From Variovorax sp. OV700 (GTDB lineage Bacteria > Pseudomonadota > Gammaproteobacteria > Burkholderiales > Burkholderiaceae_C): 64,000 bases of DNA. Both the position numbers and the translations under genes were made by a program. The stretch spans positions 434,001 to 498,000 of the forward strand of contig NZ_FNDR01000005.1 of NCBI RefSeq assembly GCF_900099805.1. Reading direction: 5' to 3'. Position 1 is the stretch's first letter; each line of letters starts with the position of its first letter. The notes under the pieces were generated by a model, which worked only from the letters and a program-made list of their open reading frames with translations, did no database searches and was not told the DNA's origin. Shown one piece after another: positions 56,859 through 64,000 of the stretch.

Positions 56859-57055
56859 AGGGGCAGCCCCCGCGTCGGAGGGAGGAGGGAGAGGTAGCCA
56901 GGGGTGCCAAGTGCCAATGTAGGCAGGAATCTGGGAGAAATATGGGTGCCGTACCGTCGTCCTGTTTCCTGTCGCTCGTAGTCCGAAAATTGGCTGAACA
57001 GTGGCGGCGATCTGCGAGTGAATCTTCTCGAAAACCCTGACTGACAAAAATACAA

Positions 57056-57074
57056 ATGCCTGAATATCAGGCAT
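57056..57074. promoter_or_regulatory. 19-bp palindrome, candidate enhancer site for the sigma-54 activator
   Basis: ATGCCTGA-ATA-TCAGGCAT has perfect 8-bp arms. Its centre lies about 110 bp upstream of the start expected from the -24/-12 promoter, the usual distance for an enhancer bound by a Fis-type activator. A weaker related sequence, CCTAAACCAGG, lies about 15 bp downstream. Confidence 0.65.
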
Positions 57075-57149
57075 CGAGAGTGTTCCTAAACCAGGCGAAA
57101 TCGGTTCTTCTCCAATGAAGAATCCTTTGTTATCAATGGTTTGGGCGTG

Positions 57150-57165
57150 TGGCACGAACTGTGCA
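57150..57165 (+). promoter_or_regulatory. Sigma-54 (-24/-12) promoter of the depolymerase/ABC operon
   Basis: TGGCACGAACTGTGCA matches the consensus TGGCACG-N4-TTGCA at all but one position, with the GG and GC doublets at the required spacing. Transcription should start near 57176. An AAGGAG ribosome site (57184-57189) and the ATG of the binding protein (57197) follow. The sigma-54 activator gene lies directly upstream. Confidence 0.85.
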
Positions 57166-57196
57166 ATATTCAGTCACCTATTTAAGGAGACAAAGA

Positions 57197-58384
57197 ATGA
57201 ACCGTCGCCACCTCGTCGCCCTGGCCGCACTTGCCACCTGCGCCGCCGCAGCCCCTGCTTGGGCCCAGTCCAACGAAATCCGCATCGCGCACATCTACAG
57301 CAAGACCGGTCCGCTCGAGGCCTATGGCAAGCAGACGCAGACCGGCTTCACGATGGGCCTGGATTACGCCACCGGCGGCACGATGACGGTCAACGGCAAG
57401 AAGCTGGTGGTCATCGAGAAGGACGACCAGGGCAAGCCCGACCTTGGCAAGTCGCTGCTGGCGGCCGCGTATTCCGACGACAAGGCCGCGCTGGCGGTGG
57501 GCCCCACGGCTTCTGGCGTGGCGCTGGCCATGCTGCCGGTGGCCGAGGAGTACAAGAAGATTCTGATCGTCGAGCCGGCGGTTGCCGATTCGATCACCGG
57601 GGACAAGTGGAACAAATACATCTTCCGCACCGGTCGCAATTCGAGCCAGGACGCCATCTCCAACGCGGTGGCCATCGACAAGGCCGGCGTGACCGTGGCC
57701 ACGCTTGCGCAGGACAACGCCTTCGGCCGCGACGGCGTGAAGGCCTTCGGCGCCGCGCTCAAGAAGGCGAAGCTGGTGCACGAGGAATACCTGCCACCCG
57801 CCACCACCGACTTCACGGCCGGCGCGCAGCGCCTGATCGACAAGCTCAAGGACCAGCCGGGCCGCAAGATCATCTGGATCGTCTGGGCTGGCGCGGGCAA
57901 TCCGTTCAAGATCGTCGACCTGGACCTGAAGCGCTACAACATCGAGATCGCGACGGGCGGCAACATCCTGCCGGCCATGGCGGCCTACAAGAACCTGCCG
58001 GGCATGGAAGGGGCGGCGTACTACTATTTCGGCATCCCGAAGAATCCCGTGAACGAAGCCCTCGTCGCGGCGCACTACAAGGAATACAAGACGCCGCCGG
58101 ACTTCTTCACAGCCGGCGGTTTCTCGGCCGCGATGGCGGTGGTCACCGCGCTCAAGAAGACGGGCGGCGACACCAGCACCAACAAGCTCATCAGCGCCAT
58201 GGAAGGCATGAGCTTCGACACGCCCAAGGGCAAGATGACCTTCCGCAAGGAAGACCACCAGGCGATGCAGTCGATGTACCACTTCAAGATCAAGAACGAT
58301 CCCGCCTTTGCATGGGGCGTGCCGGAGCTGGTGCGCGAGATCAAGCCCGAAGAGATGGACATCCCGATCAAGAACAAGCGCTGA
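57197..58384 (+). CDS. ABC transporter periplasmic binding protein (LivK-like)
   Basis: The 395-residue Leu/Ile/Val-binding-type receptor (Peripla_BP_6) has a signal peptide (about 1-24, ending PAWAQ). Recognisable segments are IRIAHIYSKTGPLEAYGKQT and LVVIEKDDQGKPDLG. The family binds amino acids, amides, urea, aromatic acids and other compounds, so ligand cannot be named from sequence. It is the first gene after the sigma-54 promoter. The depolymerase follows after 168 bp, and the matching ATPases and permeases follow that. Confidence 0.9.
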   Translation: MNRRHLVALAALATCAAAAPAWAQSNEIRIAHIYSKTGPLEAYGKQTQTGFTMGLDYATGGTMTVNGKKLVVIEKDDQGKPDLGKSLLAAAYSDDKAALAVGPTASGVALAMLPVAEEYKKILIVEPAVADSITGDKWNKYIFRTGRNSSQDAISNAVAIDKAGVTVATLAQDNAFGRDGVKAFGAALKKAKLVHEEYLPPATTDFTAGAQRLIDKLKDQPGRKIIWIVWAGAGNPFKIVDLDLKRYNIEIATGGNILPAMAAYKNLPGMEGAAYYYFGIPKNPVNEALVAAHYKEYKTPPDFFTAGGFSAAMAVVTALKKTGGDTSTNKLISAMEGMSFDTPKGKMTFRKEDHQAMQSMYHFKIKNDPAFAWGVPELVREIKPEEMDIPIKNKR

Positions 58385-58552
58385 TCGGCACCCCGATACC
58401 GCGGTCCTGAGGCCGCATCCCTTTCGCCCCGGCATGGCCGCCGGGCGGAGCGCCAGCCTGCGCCTTTGTAGCGGATGCGGCGGCGCAACCAATGGCCCAT
58501 TCGTCAGCAATCAAGCAAGCGTTCGATACACCTACAACAGAAGGAGACAGCG

Positions 58553-60010
58553 ATGGCAGCGATGCGATGGAACTGGAAGGGACTGGCCGCGGCTGCGGCG
58601 ATGGCGGTTGGTGCGCACGCCGGAACGGCGACGGCGGCGGTGCCGCTGCCGTCTCTCGGCGCAAACCCAGCGGAGGTGAGCGTGTCCGGCCTCTCGGCCG
58701 GCGGCTTCATGGCCGTGCAATTGCACGTGGCCTATTCGGCCACCTTCAAGCGCGGTGCCGGCGTAGTGGCCGGCGGGCCGTACTACTGCGCAGAGGGCTC
58801 GGTGGTCAATGCCACCGGCCGCTGCATGGCGCACAGCACCAGCATTCCGGTGTCGACGCTCGTTAGCACCACCAACAGCTGGGCCGCCAGCGGCGCTATC
58901 GATCCGGTGTCGAACATGACGGGCTCCAAGCTGTACCTGTTTTCCGGCACCTCGGACAACACCGTCAAGCAGGCGGTGATGGACGACCTGAAGACCTACT
59001 ACCAGAGCTTCGTGCCCGCGGCCAACACGGTCTACAAGAACAACATCGGGGCCGGCCACGCGATGGTCACCGACGACTTCGGCGCCGCTTGCAGCACCAC
59101 CGCTGCGCCCTATATCAACAACTGCGGCTTCGACCTCGCGGGCGAAATTCTTCAGCAGCTCTACGGGCCCTTGAACCCTCGCAACAACGGCACGCTGGGC
59201 GGCACGTTCACGGAGTTCAACCAATCGGAGTTCATCACCGGCCACGGGGTGGCAGCCACCGGCTGGATCTACGTGCCGCAGGCCTGCACCACGGCATCTT
59301 GCCGCGTGCATCTGGTGTTGCACGGCTGCAAGCAGAACTACACCGACGTGAGCGACCAGTACGTGCGCAAGACCGGCTACAACCGCTGGGCCGACACCAA
59401 CAACATCGTGCTGATCTATCCGCAGACCAGCACGGCGGCCACCAACAGCTGCTGGGACTGGTGGGGCTACGACAACGCGAACTATGCGAAGAAGTCGGGC
59501 CCGCAGATGGCGGCGCTCAAGGCCATGGTCGATCGCGTGACCGGCTCCGGCGGCGGCTCGGCACTGCCGGCACCCACCGGCGTGGGCACATCCGGCGCAA
59601 CCAGCAGCAGCATGGTGATCGGATGGAACGGCGTCTCCGGCGCCGGCGGCTACAACGTCTATCGCGGCGGCAGCCAGGTCAACGCCGCGCCGGTGGCCGG
59701 CACCAACTACACCGACAGCGGACTGGCCGCGTCGACCACCTACAGCTGGACCGTGGCGGCATTGGACGCCAGCAACGCGCAGGGCGCGATGTCGGCCGCG
59801 GCCACGGGCACCACGCTTGCCGGAAGCAGTGGAGGTGGCACCTGCTACACCGCCAGCAACTACGCGCACACCGTGGCCGGGCGCGCCTATGCGCTGTGGG
59901 GCCTCACTTATGCCTACGGCTCCGGGCAATCGATGGGGCTGTGGAACATCTACGTCACCACCACGCTGAAGCAGACCGGCCCGAACTACTACGTGATCGG
60001 CAGCTGTTGA
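58553..60010 (+). CDS. Extracellular poly(3-hydroxybutyrate)-type depolymerase, multidomain
   Basis: Secreted polyester hydrolase, 485 residues. Signal peptide about 1-28. The catalytic domain (about 30-330) is the circularly permuted type 2: lipase box GLSAG (Ser48), then Asp135 (GTSDN), His169 (GAGHAM), and only afterwards the oxyanion-hole histidine His257 in VHLVLHGCK. A fibronectin type III linker (about 338-425) and a C-terminal substrate-binding domain (about 432-485, CYTASNYAHTVAGRAYALWG, ending in Cys) follow. This layout matches extracellular PHB depolymerases. Residue pairing is by eye. The ATG at 58553 has AAGGAGA upstream. It lies inside an ABC transporter operon, which is unusual. 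Confidence 0.88.
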   Translation: MAAMRWNWKGLAAAAAMAVGAHAGTATAAVPLPSLGANPAEVSVSGLSAGGFMAVQLHVAYSATFKRGAGVVAGGPYYCAEGSVVNATGRCMAHSTSIPVSTLVSTTNSWAASGAIDPVSNMTGSKLYLFSGTSDNTVKQAVMDDLKTYYQSFVPAANTVYKNNIGAGHAMVTDDFGAACSTTAAPYINNCGFDLAGEILQQLYGPLNPRNNGTLGGTFTEFNQSEFITGHGVAATGWIYVPQACTTASCRVHLVLHGCKQNYTDVSDQYVRKTGYNRWADTNNIVLIYPQTSTAATNSCWDWWGYDNANYAKKSGPQMAALKAMVDRVTGSGGGSALPAPTGVGTSGATSSSMVIGWNGVSGAGGYNVYRGGSQVNAAPVAGTNYTDSGLAASTTYSWTVAALDASNAQGAMSAAATGTTLAGSSGGGTCYTASNYAHTVAGRAYALWGLTYAYGSGQSMGLWNIYVTTTLKQTGPNYYVIGSC

Positions 60011-60049
60011 GCGCCGATCTACACCGACATTCATTTGCAATGACCAACG

Positions 60050-60817
60050 ATGCTTGAGACGAAAGACCTGACCATCCGCTTCGGCGGGCACGTGGCCGTC
60101 AACAGCGTGAGCTGCGCCTTCGCGCCGGGCACGCTGACAGCCATCGTCGGCCCCAACGGTGCGGGCAAGACCACGTACTTCAACCTGATCTCGGGTCAGC
60201 TCAAGGCGAGCGCGGGCACGGTGTCGCTCGATGGGCATCCGCTGTCGGGCCTGTCGCCTTCAGCGCGCACGCATGCGGGGCTGGGGCGGGCCTTTCAGCT
60301 CACGAACCTGTTTCCCAACCTCACGGTGCTGGAGAACGTGCGCCTTGCGGTGCAGGCCACGCGCGAAGGCGCGCACCGCTGCGGACTCAACCTGTGGAGC
60401 ATCTGGAGCGACCACAAGGCGCTGACCGAGCGCGCCGACCAGATCCTGGCCGACGTGGCGCTGAAGTCGCGCGAACATGCGACCGTGGCCAGCCTGCCGC
60501 ACGGCGACCAGCGCAAGCTGGAGGTGGCGCTCCTGATGGCGCTCGAGCCCAAGGTCTTCATGTTCGACGAACCGACGGCCGGCATGAATGCCGCCGAGGC
60601 ACCCGTCATCCTCGACCTGATCCGCAAGCTGAAGCAGGACAAGACCAAGACCATTCTCTTGGTCGAACACAAGATGGACGTGGTGCGCGAACTCGCGGAC
60701 CGCATCATCGTGCTGCACAACGGCACGCTCGTGGCCGATGGCGAACCGGCCGAGGTGATTGCCTCGCCGGTGGTGCAGGAGGCGTACCTCGGCATCGCGA
60801 AGGAGGCCGCTGCATGA
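60050..60817 (+). CDS. ABC transporter ATPase, LivG-type
   Basis: The 255-residue ATPase has Walker A GPNGAGKTTYFN, a Q-loop in GRAFQLTNLFPNLTV, a signature region LPHGDQRKLEVALLM (variant of LSYGxQR), Walker B FMFDEPTAGM and the H-loop LVEHKMDVV. The BCA_ABC_TP C-terminal segment is present. It pairs with the LivF-type ATPase below. 39 bp separate it from the depolymerase gene. Confidence 0.92.
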   Translation: MLETKDLTIRFGGHVAVNSVSCAFAPGTLTAIVGPNGAGKTTYFNLISGQLKASAGTVSLDGHPLSGLSPSARTHAGLGRAFQLTNLFPNLTVLENVRLAVQATREGAHRCGLNLWSIWSDHKALTERADQILADVALKSREHATVASLPHGDQRKLEVALLMALEPKVFMFDEPTAGMNAAEAPVILDLIRKLKQDKTKTILLVEHKMDVVRELADRIIVLHNGTLVADGEPAEVIASPVVQEAYLGIAKEAAA

Positions 60818-60830
60818 CGCGCCCGATGAA

Positions 60831-60949
60831 TTTCTCCCTCCCCCTCCGGGGGAGGGCAGGGGTGGGGGCAAGCGGCCTTCACACCGCCGCGGCCCTTCAA
60901 GCGCCGCCTGCCCCCATCCCAGCCTTCCCCCGGAAGGGGAAGGAGCAAG
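60831..60949. repeat. 119-bp intergenic repeat, copy 1
   Basis: First of two copies in this operon, beginning 13 bp after the livG-type stop. Its 5' part (CTCCCTCCCCCTCCGGGGGA) is a small hairpin, and GGGGTGGGGGC pairs with GCCCCCATCCC near the 3' end, so the whole element folds as an imperfect palindrome. Copies 1 and 2 align over 119 positions with 18 mismatches and no gaps by hand. The 3' end, GGAAGGAGCAAG, places AAGGAG eight bases before the next ATG. Confidence 0.9.
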
Positions 60950-60953
60950 ACCG

Positions 60954-61682
60954 ATGACACACCAGAACCTGCTGACCCTCGAAGGCGTGCATACGCACAT
61001 CGGGGCGTACCACATCCTCCATGGCGTCGACCTCGCGGTGCCCAAAGGCCAGCTCACCATGCTGCTGGGCCGCAACGGCGCGGGCAAGACGACCACGCTT
61101 CGAACCATCATGGGCCTGTGGCATGCGTCGGAGGGCCGGGTGCGCTTCGGCGATAAAGACATCGCCGCCATGCACACGCCGCAGATCGCGGGGCTTGGCA
61201 TTGCCTACGTGCCCGAGAACATGGGCATCTTCTCCGACCTCACTGTGAAGGAGAACATGCTGCTCGCCGCGCGCGGTGCCAAGAATGCCGCGCAGATCGA
61301 CGACACGCGATTGAAGTGGATCTTCACGCTATTCCCCGCGGTCGAGAAGTTCTGGAACCATCCGGCCGGCAAGCTCTCGGGCGGCCAGAAGCAAATGCTC
61401 GCGGTGTCGCGCGCCATCGTCGAGCCGCGCGAGCTGCTGCTGATCGACGAGCCCAGCAAGGGCCTCGCGCCCGTGATGATCAACAACATGATCGATGCGT
61501 TTGGCGAGCTCAAGCGCAGCGGCGTGACGATCCTGCTGGTGGAACAGAACATCAACTTCGCCCAGCGCCTGGGCGACAACGTCGCGGTGATGGACAACGG
61601 CCGCGTGGTGCACAGCGGCAGCATGGCGGCGTTCTCCGCGGATGCGCAATTGCAGCAATCGCTGCTTGGACTGGCCCTATGA
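60954..61682 (+). CDS. ABC transporter ATPase, LivF-type
   Basis: The 242-residue ATPase has Walker A GRNGAGKTTTLRT, a Q-loop region YVPENMGIFSDLTV, the signature LSGGQKQMLAVSRAI, Walker B LLIDEPSKGLAP and the H-loop VEQNINFA. I chose the ATG at 60954; frames that extend upstream run through repeat copy 1. Its ribosome site is supplied by the end of the repeat. Confidence 0.93.
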   Translation: MTHQNLLTLEGVHTHIGAYHILHGVDLAVPKGQLTMLLGRNGAGKTTTLRTIMGLWHASEGRVRFGDKDIAAMHTPQIAGLGIAYVPENMGIFSDLTVKENMLLAARGAKNAAQIDDTRLKWIFTLFPAVEKFWNHPAGKLSGGQKQMLAVSRAIVEPRELLLIDEPSKGLAPVMINNMIDAFGELKRSGVTILLVEQNINFAQRLGDNVAVMDNGRVVHSGSMAAFSADAQLQQSLLGLAL

Positions 61683-61695
61683 AGTATTCGACGTT

Positions 61696-61814
61696 TTTCT
61701 CCCTCCCCCTTTGGGGGAGGGTTGGGGTGGGGGCTCGCGGCCTTCGATACAGCGCGGCCTTGCAAGTGCCGTCAGCCCCCATCCCAGCCTTCCCCCGGAG
61801 GGGGAAGGAGCAAG
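61696..61814. repeat. 119-bp intergenic repeat, copy 2
   Basis: Second copy, about 85% identical to the one at 60831-60949, in the same orientation and again beginning 13 bp after a stop codon. It ends GGGGGAAGGAGCAAG. Here the next ATG (61834) is 19 bp on and uses its own GGGAG site. Confidence 0.9.
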
Positions 61815-61833
61815 AGAAGAAGGGAGCGCAGCA

Positions 61834-62817
61834 ATGAAGGCGCTCGACTTCGACTGGAAGCCGCTGCTTCTCGCACCCATCCTCGCACTGGTCGCGCTGC
61901 CACTTACGGGTTCCTTCTCGACCTGGCTCACGCTCACAGTGGCGGGCCTGGCGATGGGCATGATCATCTTCATCATCGCGTCGGGCCTCACACTGGTGTT
62001 CGGCCTCATGGATGTCCTGAACTTCGGCCACGGCGTGTTCATTGCGCTCGGCGCCTTCGTGGCCAGCAGCGTGCTCGGCCTGATGGGCGACTGGACGGGT
62101 TCGGGCGAGCTGTGGCGCAACCTCGTCGCCGTATTCCCGGCGATGCTGGTGGCCATGGCGGTGGCCGGTACGGTCGGCCTCGCGTTCGAGCGCTTCATCG
62201 TAAGGCCGGTGTATGGCCAGCATCTGAAGCAGATCCTCATCACCATGGGCGGCATGATCATCGGCGAAGAGCTCATCAAGGTGATCTGGGGGCCAGCCCA
62301 GGTGCCGCTGCCGCTGCCCGAAGCCTTGCGCGGCTCGCTGCTGATCGGCGATGCGGCCATCAGCAAGTACCGCCTGCTTGCTGTGGCGGTGGGCATCGCG
62401 GTGTTCGGCCTGCTCGCATGGACGCTGAGTCGCACCAAGATCGGCCTCCTGATCCGCGCCGGCGTGCAGGACCGCGAGATGGTCGAGTCGCTCGGCTACC
62501 GCATCGGCCGGCTGTTCGTCGGTGTGTTCGTGGTGGGCAGTGCGCTGGCCGGCCTGGGCGGCGTGATGTGGGGCCTGTTCCAGCAGAACCTGGTGCCGCA
62601 GATGGGCGCGCAGGTCAACGTGCTGATCTTCATCGTGATCATCATCGGCGGGCTCGGCTCGACGGGCGGGGCACTGATCGGTGCACTGCTGGTTGGGCTC
62701 ATGACCAATTACATCGGCTTCTTGCTGCCCACGCTCACGCAGTTCGCGAGCATCCTGCTGATGGTGGCCGTGCTGCTGTGGCGTCCGCAGGGCGTGTACC
62801 CGGTTGCCAACCGCTGA
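61834..62817 (+). CDS. ABC transporter permease, LivH-type
   Basis: The 327-residue inner-membrane permease has about eight helices. The family motif GLTLVFGLMDVLNFGHGVFIA-like segment begins near residue 52. The cytoplasmic loop RAGVQDREMVESLGYRIGRL contacts the ATPases. The 3' end reads RPQGVYPVANR. Partner of the following LivM-type permease, 16 bp downstream. Confidence 0.93.
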   Translation: MKALDFDWKPLLLAPILALVALPLTGSFSTWLTLTVAGLAMGMIIFIIASGLTLVFGLMDVLNFGHGVFIALGAFVASSVLGLMGDWTGSGELWRNLVAVFPAMLVAMAVAGTVGLAFERFIVRPVYGQHLKQILITMGGMIIGEELIKVIWGPAQVPLPLPEALRGSLLIGDAAISKYRLLAVAVGIAVFGLLAWTLSRTKIGLLIRAGVQDREMVESLGYRIGRLFVGVFVVGSALAGLGGVMWGLFQQNLVPQMGAQVNVLIFIVIIIGGLGSTGGALIGALLVGLMTNYIGFLLPTLTQFASILLMVAVLLWRPQGVYPVANR

Positions 62818-62833
62818 GAAAGAAGAAGCCGCC

Positions 62834-63901
62834 ATGTTCCTGAAACGACTTCTCTCCAACGACACGCCGAGGAGCCGCCTGCTGGCGCTGCTGCTGGTGG
62901 CGCTGTTCATCGCGCTGGCGTTCGCGCCTTTCATCTTCCCGGGCGTGAAGGCGCTCAGTGTCGCGGCCAAGATCCTGGTGTTCGTGGTGCTGGTCGCGAG
63001 CTTCGACCTGCTGCTGGGCTACACCGGCATCGTGAGCTTCGCGCACACCATGTTCTTCGGCATCGGGGCCTATGGCATCGCCATCTCGGCTTCGCGGATC
63101 GGTCCCAGCTGGGGCGCGGTGCTGCTGGGGCTCGCGGCATCGCTCGCGATCTCGCTGGTGCTCTCGTTCGCCATCGGTCTGTTTTCGCTCAGGGTGCGTG
63201 CGATCTTCTTCGCGATGATCACGCTGGCGGTGGCTTCGGCGTTTCAGACGCTGGCTTCGCAGCTGTCGGATTTCACGGGCGGCGAAGACGGGCTCACCTT
63301 CAAGCTGCCCGAACTGATTTCGCCGAGCTTCGAGTTCTCCGAAGAACCTTTCCTCGGTGTCTCGCTCGATGGCCGCCTGCTGTGCTACTACATGCTCTTC
63401 GTGGCGGCGGTGGTGTTGGTGCTCGCGCTGCTGCGTATCGTGAATTCGCCCTTCGGCCGCGTGCTGCAGGCGATCCGCGAGAACGAGTTCCGCGCCGAGG
63501 CCATCGGCTACCGCGTGGTGGTGTACCGCACCACGGCGGCCGTGCTGTCGGCCCTGTTCGCCACGCTGGCCGGCGCGATGCTCGCCATATGGCTGCGCTA
63601 CAACGGGCCCGACACGTCGCTGAGCTTCGAGATCATGATCGACGTGCTGCTGATCGTGGTGATCGGCGGCATGGGCACCATCTACGGCGCGGCCATCGGC
63701 GCGGTGCTGTTCGTGCTGGCGCAAAGCTATTTGCAAGATCTGCTGCGCGTGGGCAGCGAGGCCGCGAGCGGGTTGCCGTGGCTTGCGGCGCTGCTGTCGC
63801 CCGACCGGTGGCTGCTGTGGTTGGGGGTGCTGTTCGTGCTCTCGGTCTATTATTTTCCGACGGGCATCGTCGGCAAGCTGAGGGCGAGGGCTGCACGATG
63901 A
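62834..63901 (+). CDS. ABC transporter permease, LivM-type
   Basis: The 355-residue permease has about nine to ten helices. Typical segments: DLLLGYTGIVSFAHTMFFGI near residue 60-80 and the coupling loop RVLQAIRENEFRAEAIGYRV. The TIYGAAIGAVLFVL helix follows the GGMG turn. The stop overlaps the start of the hydrolase gene (ATGA), so the hydrolase is part of the operon. Confidence 0.93.
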   Translation: MFLKRLLSNDTPRSRLLALLLVALFIALAFAPFIFPGVKALSVAAKILVFVVLVASFDLLLGYTGIVSFAHTMFFGIGAYGIAISASRIGPSWGAVLLGLAASLAISLVLSFAIGLFSLRVRAIFFAMITLAVASAFQTLASQLSDFTGGEDGLTFKLPELISPSFEFSEEPFLGVSLDGRLLCYYMLFVAAVVLVLALLRIVNSPFGRVLQAIRENEFRAEAIGYRVVVYRTTAAVLSALFATLAGAMLAIWLRYNGPDTSLSFEIMIDVLLIVVIGGMGTIYGAAIGAVLFVLAQSYLQDLLRVGSEAASGLPWLAALLSPDRWLLWLGVLFVLSVYYFPTGIVGKLRARAAR

Positions 63902-64000
63902 GCAACGATCTTCCCGTTCCGGTGTCCCGCTATGCCCAGCTTGCTGGCCGCGAAATCCATTGGCTCGACTGGGGTGCGCCCGATGCACCGGTGATCATCG
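63898..64000 (+). CDS. Alpha/beta hydrolase, N-terminal fragment (runs off the window)
   Basis: Only 34 residues are visible. GREIHWLDWGAPDAPVII is the usual first beta-strands of a soluble alpha/beta hydrolase, before the HG oxyanion motif. There is no signal peptide, so it should be cytoplasmic. The ATGA overlap with the permease gene ties it to the depolymerase/ABC operon. It could hydrolyse imported oligomers. The catalytic motifs are outside the window. Confidence 0.72.
   Translation, partial: MSNDLPVPVSRYAQLAGREIHWLDWGAPDAPVII

Noticed and set aside
56574-57155. 193-residue minus-strand open frame across the activator 3' end
   Set aside because: It runs antisense to the activator and through the terminator hairpin, palindrome and promoter; no domain. 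A small RNA is the only alternative kept.
60831-61814. CRISPR-like array
   Set aside because: Only two copies, 119 bp long, separated by a whole gene; no short regular repeat and spacer pattern.

Overview
The window is a high-GC, densely coded chromosomal segment from a betaproteobacterium. It most resembles a member of the Burkholderiales family Comamonadaceae, with Variovorax as the closest guess. This is judged from protein style, the several Bug/TctC-type periplasmic binding proteins, the ribBX form of RibBA, the lysC/tRNA-Ser arrangement and short G+C-rich intergenic repeats. I see no integrase, transposase, rRNA operon, CRISPR array or prophage.

Left part (1-9321, minus strand): one long, tightly packed run reads ribD - ribE - ribBX - ribH - nusB - aminotransferase - ybgC - tolQ - tolR - tolA - ftsI. 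Many junctions are ATGA or GTGA overlaps. It joins riboflavin synthesis, transcription antitermination, the Tol envelope system and septal peptidoglycan synthesis. tolB and pal do not follow tolA; an ftsI gene does, and it runs off the left edge.

9486-16647 (plus strand) is a type IV pilus minor-pilin operon: pilV-pilW-pilX-pilY1-pilE-gspH/fimT. 16681-19418 (minus strand) holds nrdR, glyA and a lytic transglycosylase. The gap after it carries a strong candidate 6S RNA and a terminator. Next come two large plus-strand genes, a DUF748/AsmA-like protein and a DUF349 protein. 26987-30940 (minus strand) holds a GYD protein, mtfA, lpxH, ppiB, ppiA and a TPR protein. 31132-36616 (plus strand) holds cysS, a DNA glycosylase, accA, tilS, lysC and tRNA-Ser(GCT).

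36770-48402 is accessory metabolism. A LysR regulator is divergent from an aminotransferase / Bug binding protein / RraA-like aldolase operon. A lipoprotein, a PPK2 and an S4-domain protein follow. Then comes a complete tripartite tricarboxylate transport system, tctCBA, divergent from its two-component pair tctD-tctE. 48530-55081 (minus strand) is a tetR - outer membrane factor - adaptor - RND pump operon with 4-bp overlaps throughout.

Right part (55198-64000, plus strand) is the most interesting. A PAS-AAA+-Fis sigma-54 activator is followed by a 19-bp palindrome and a near-consensus -24/-12 promoter. Downstream is an operon encoding a periplasmic binding protein, a secreted poly(3-hydroxybutyrate)-type depolymerase (type 2 catalytic domain, Fn3 linker, substrate-binding domain), two ABC ATPases, two LivH/LivM-type permeases and the start of an alpha/beta hydrolase. 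I infer a sigma-54-controlled system for depolymerising, importing and finally hydrolysing a polyester or its oligomers. Two 119-bp copies of an intergenic repeat sit inside this operon.
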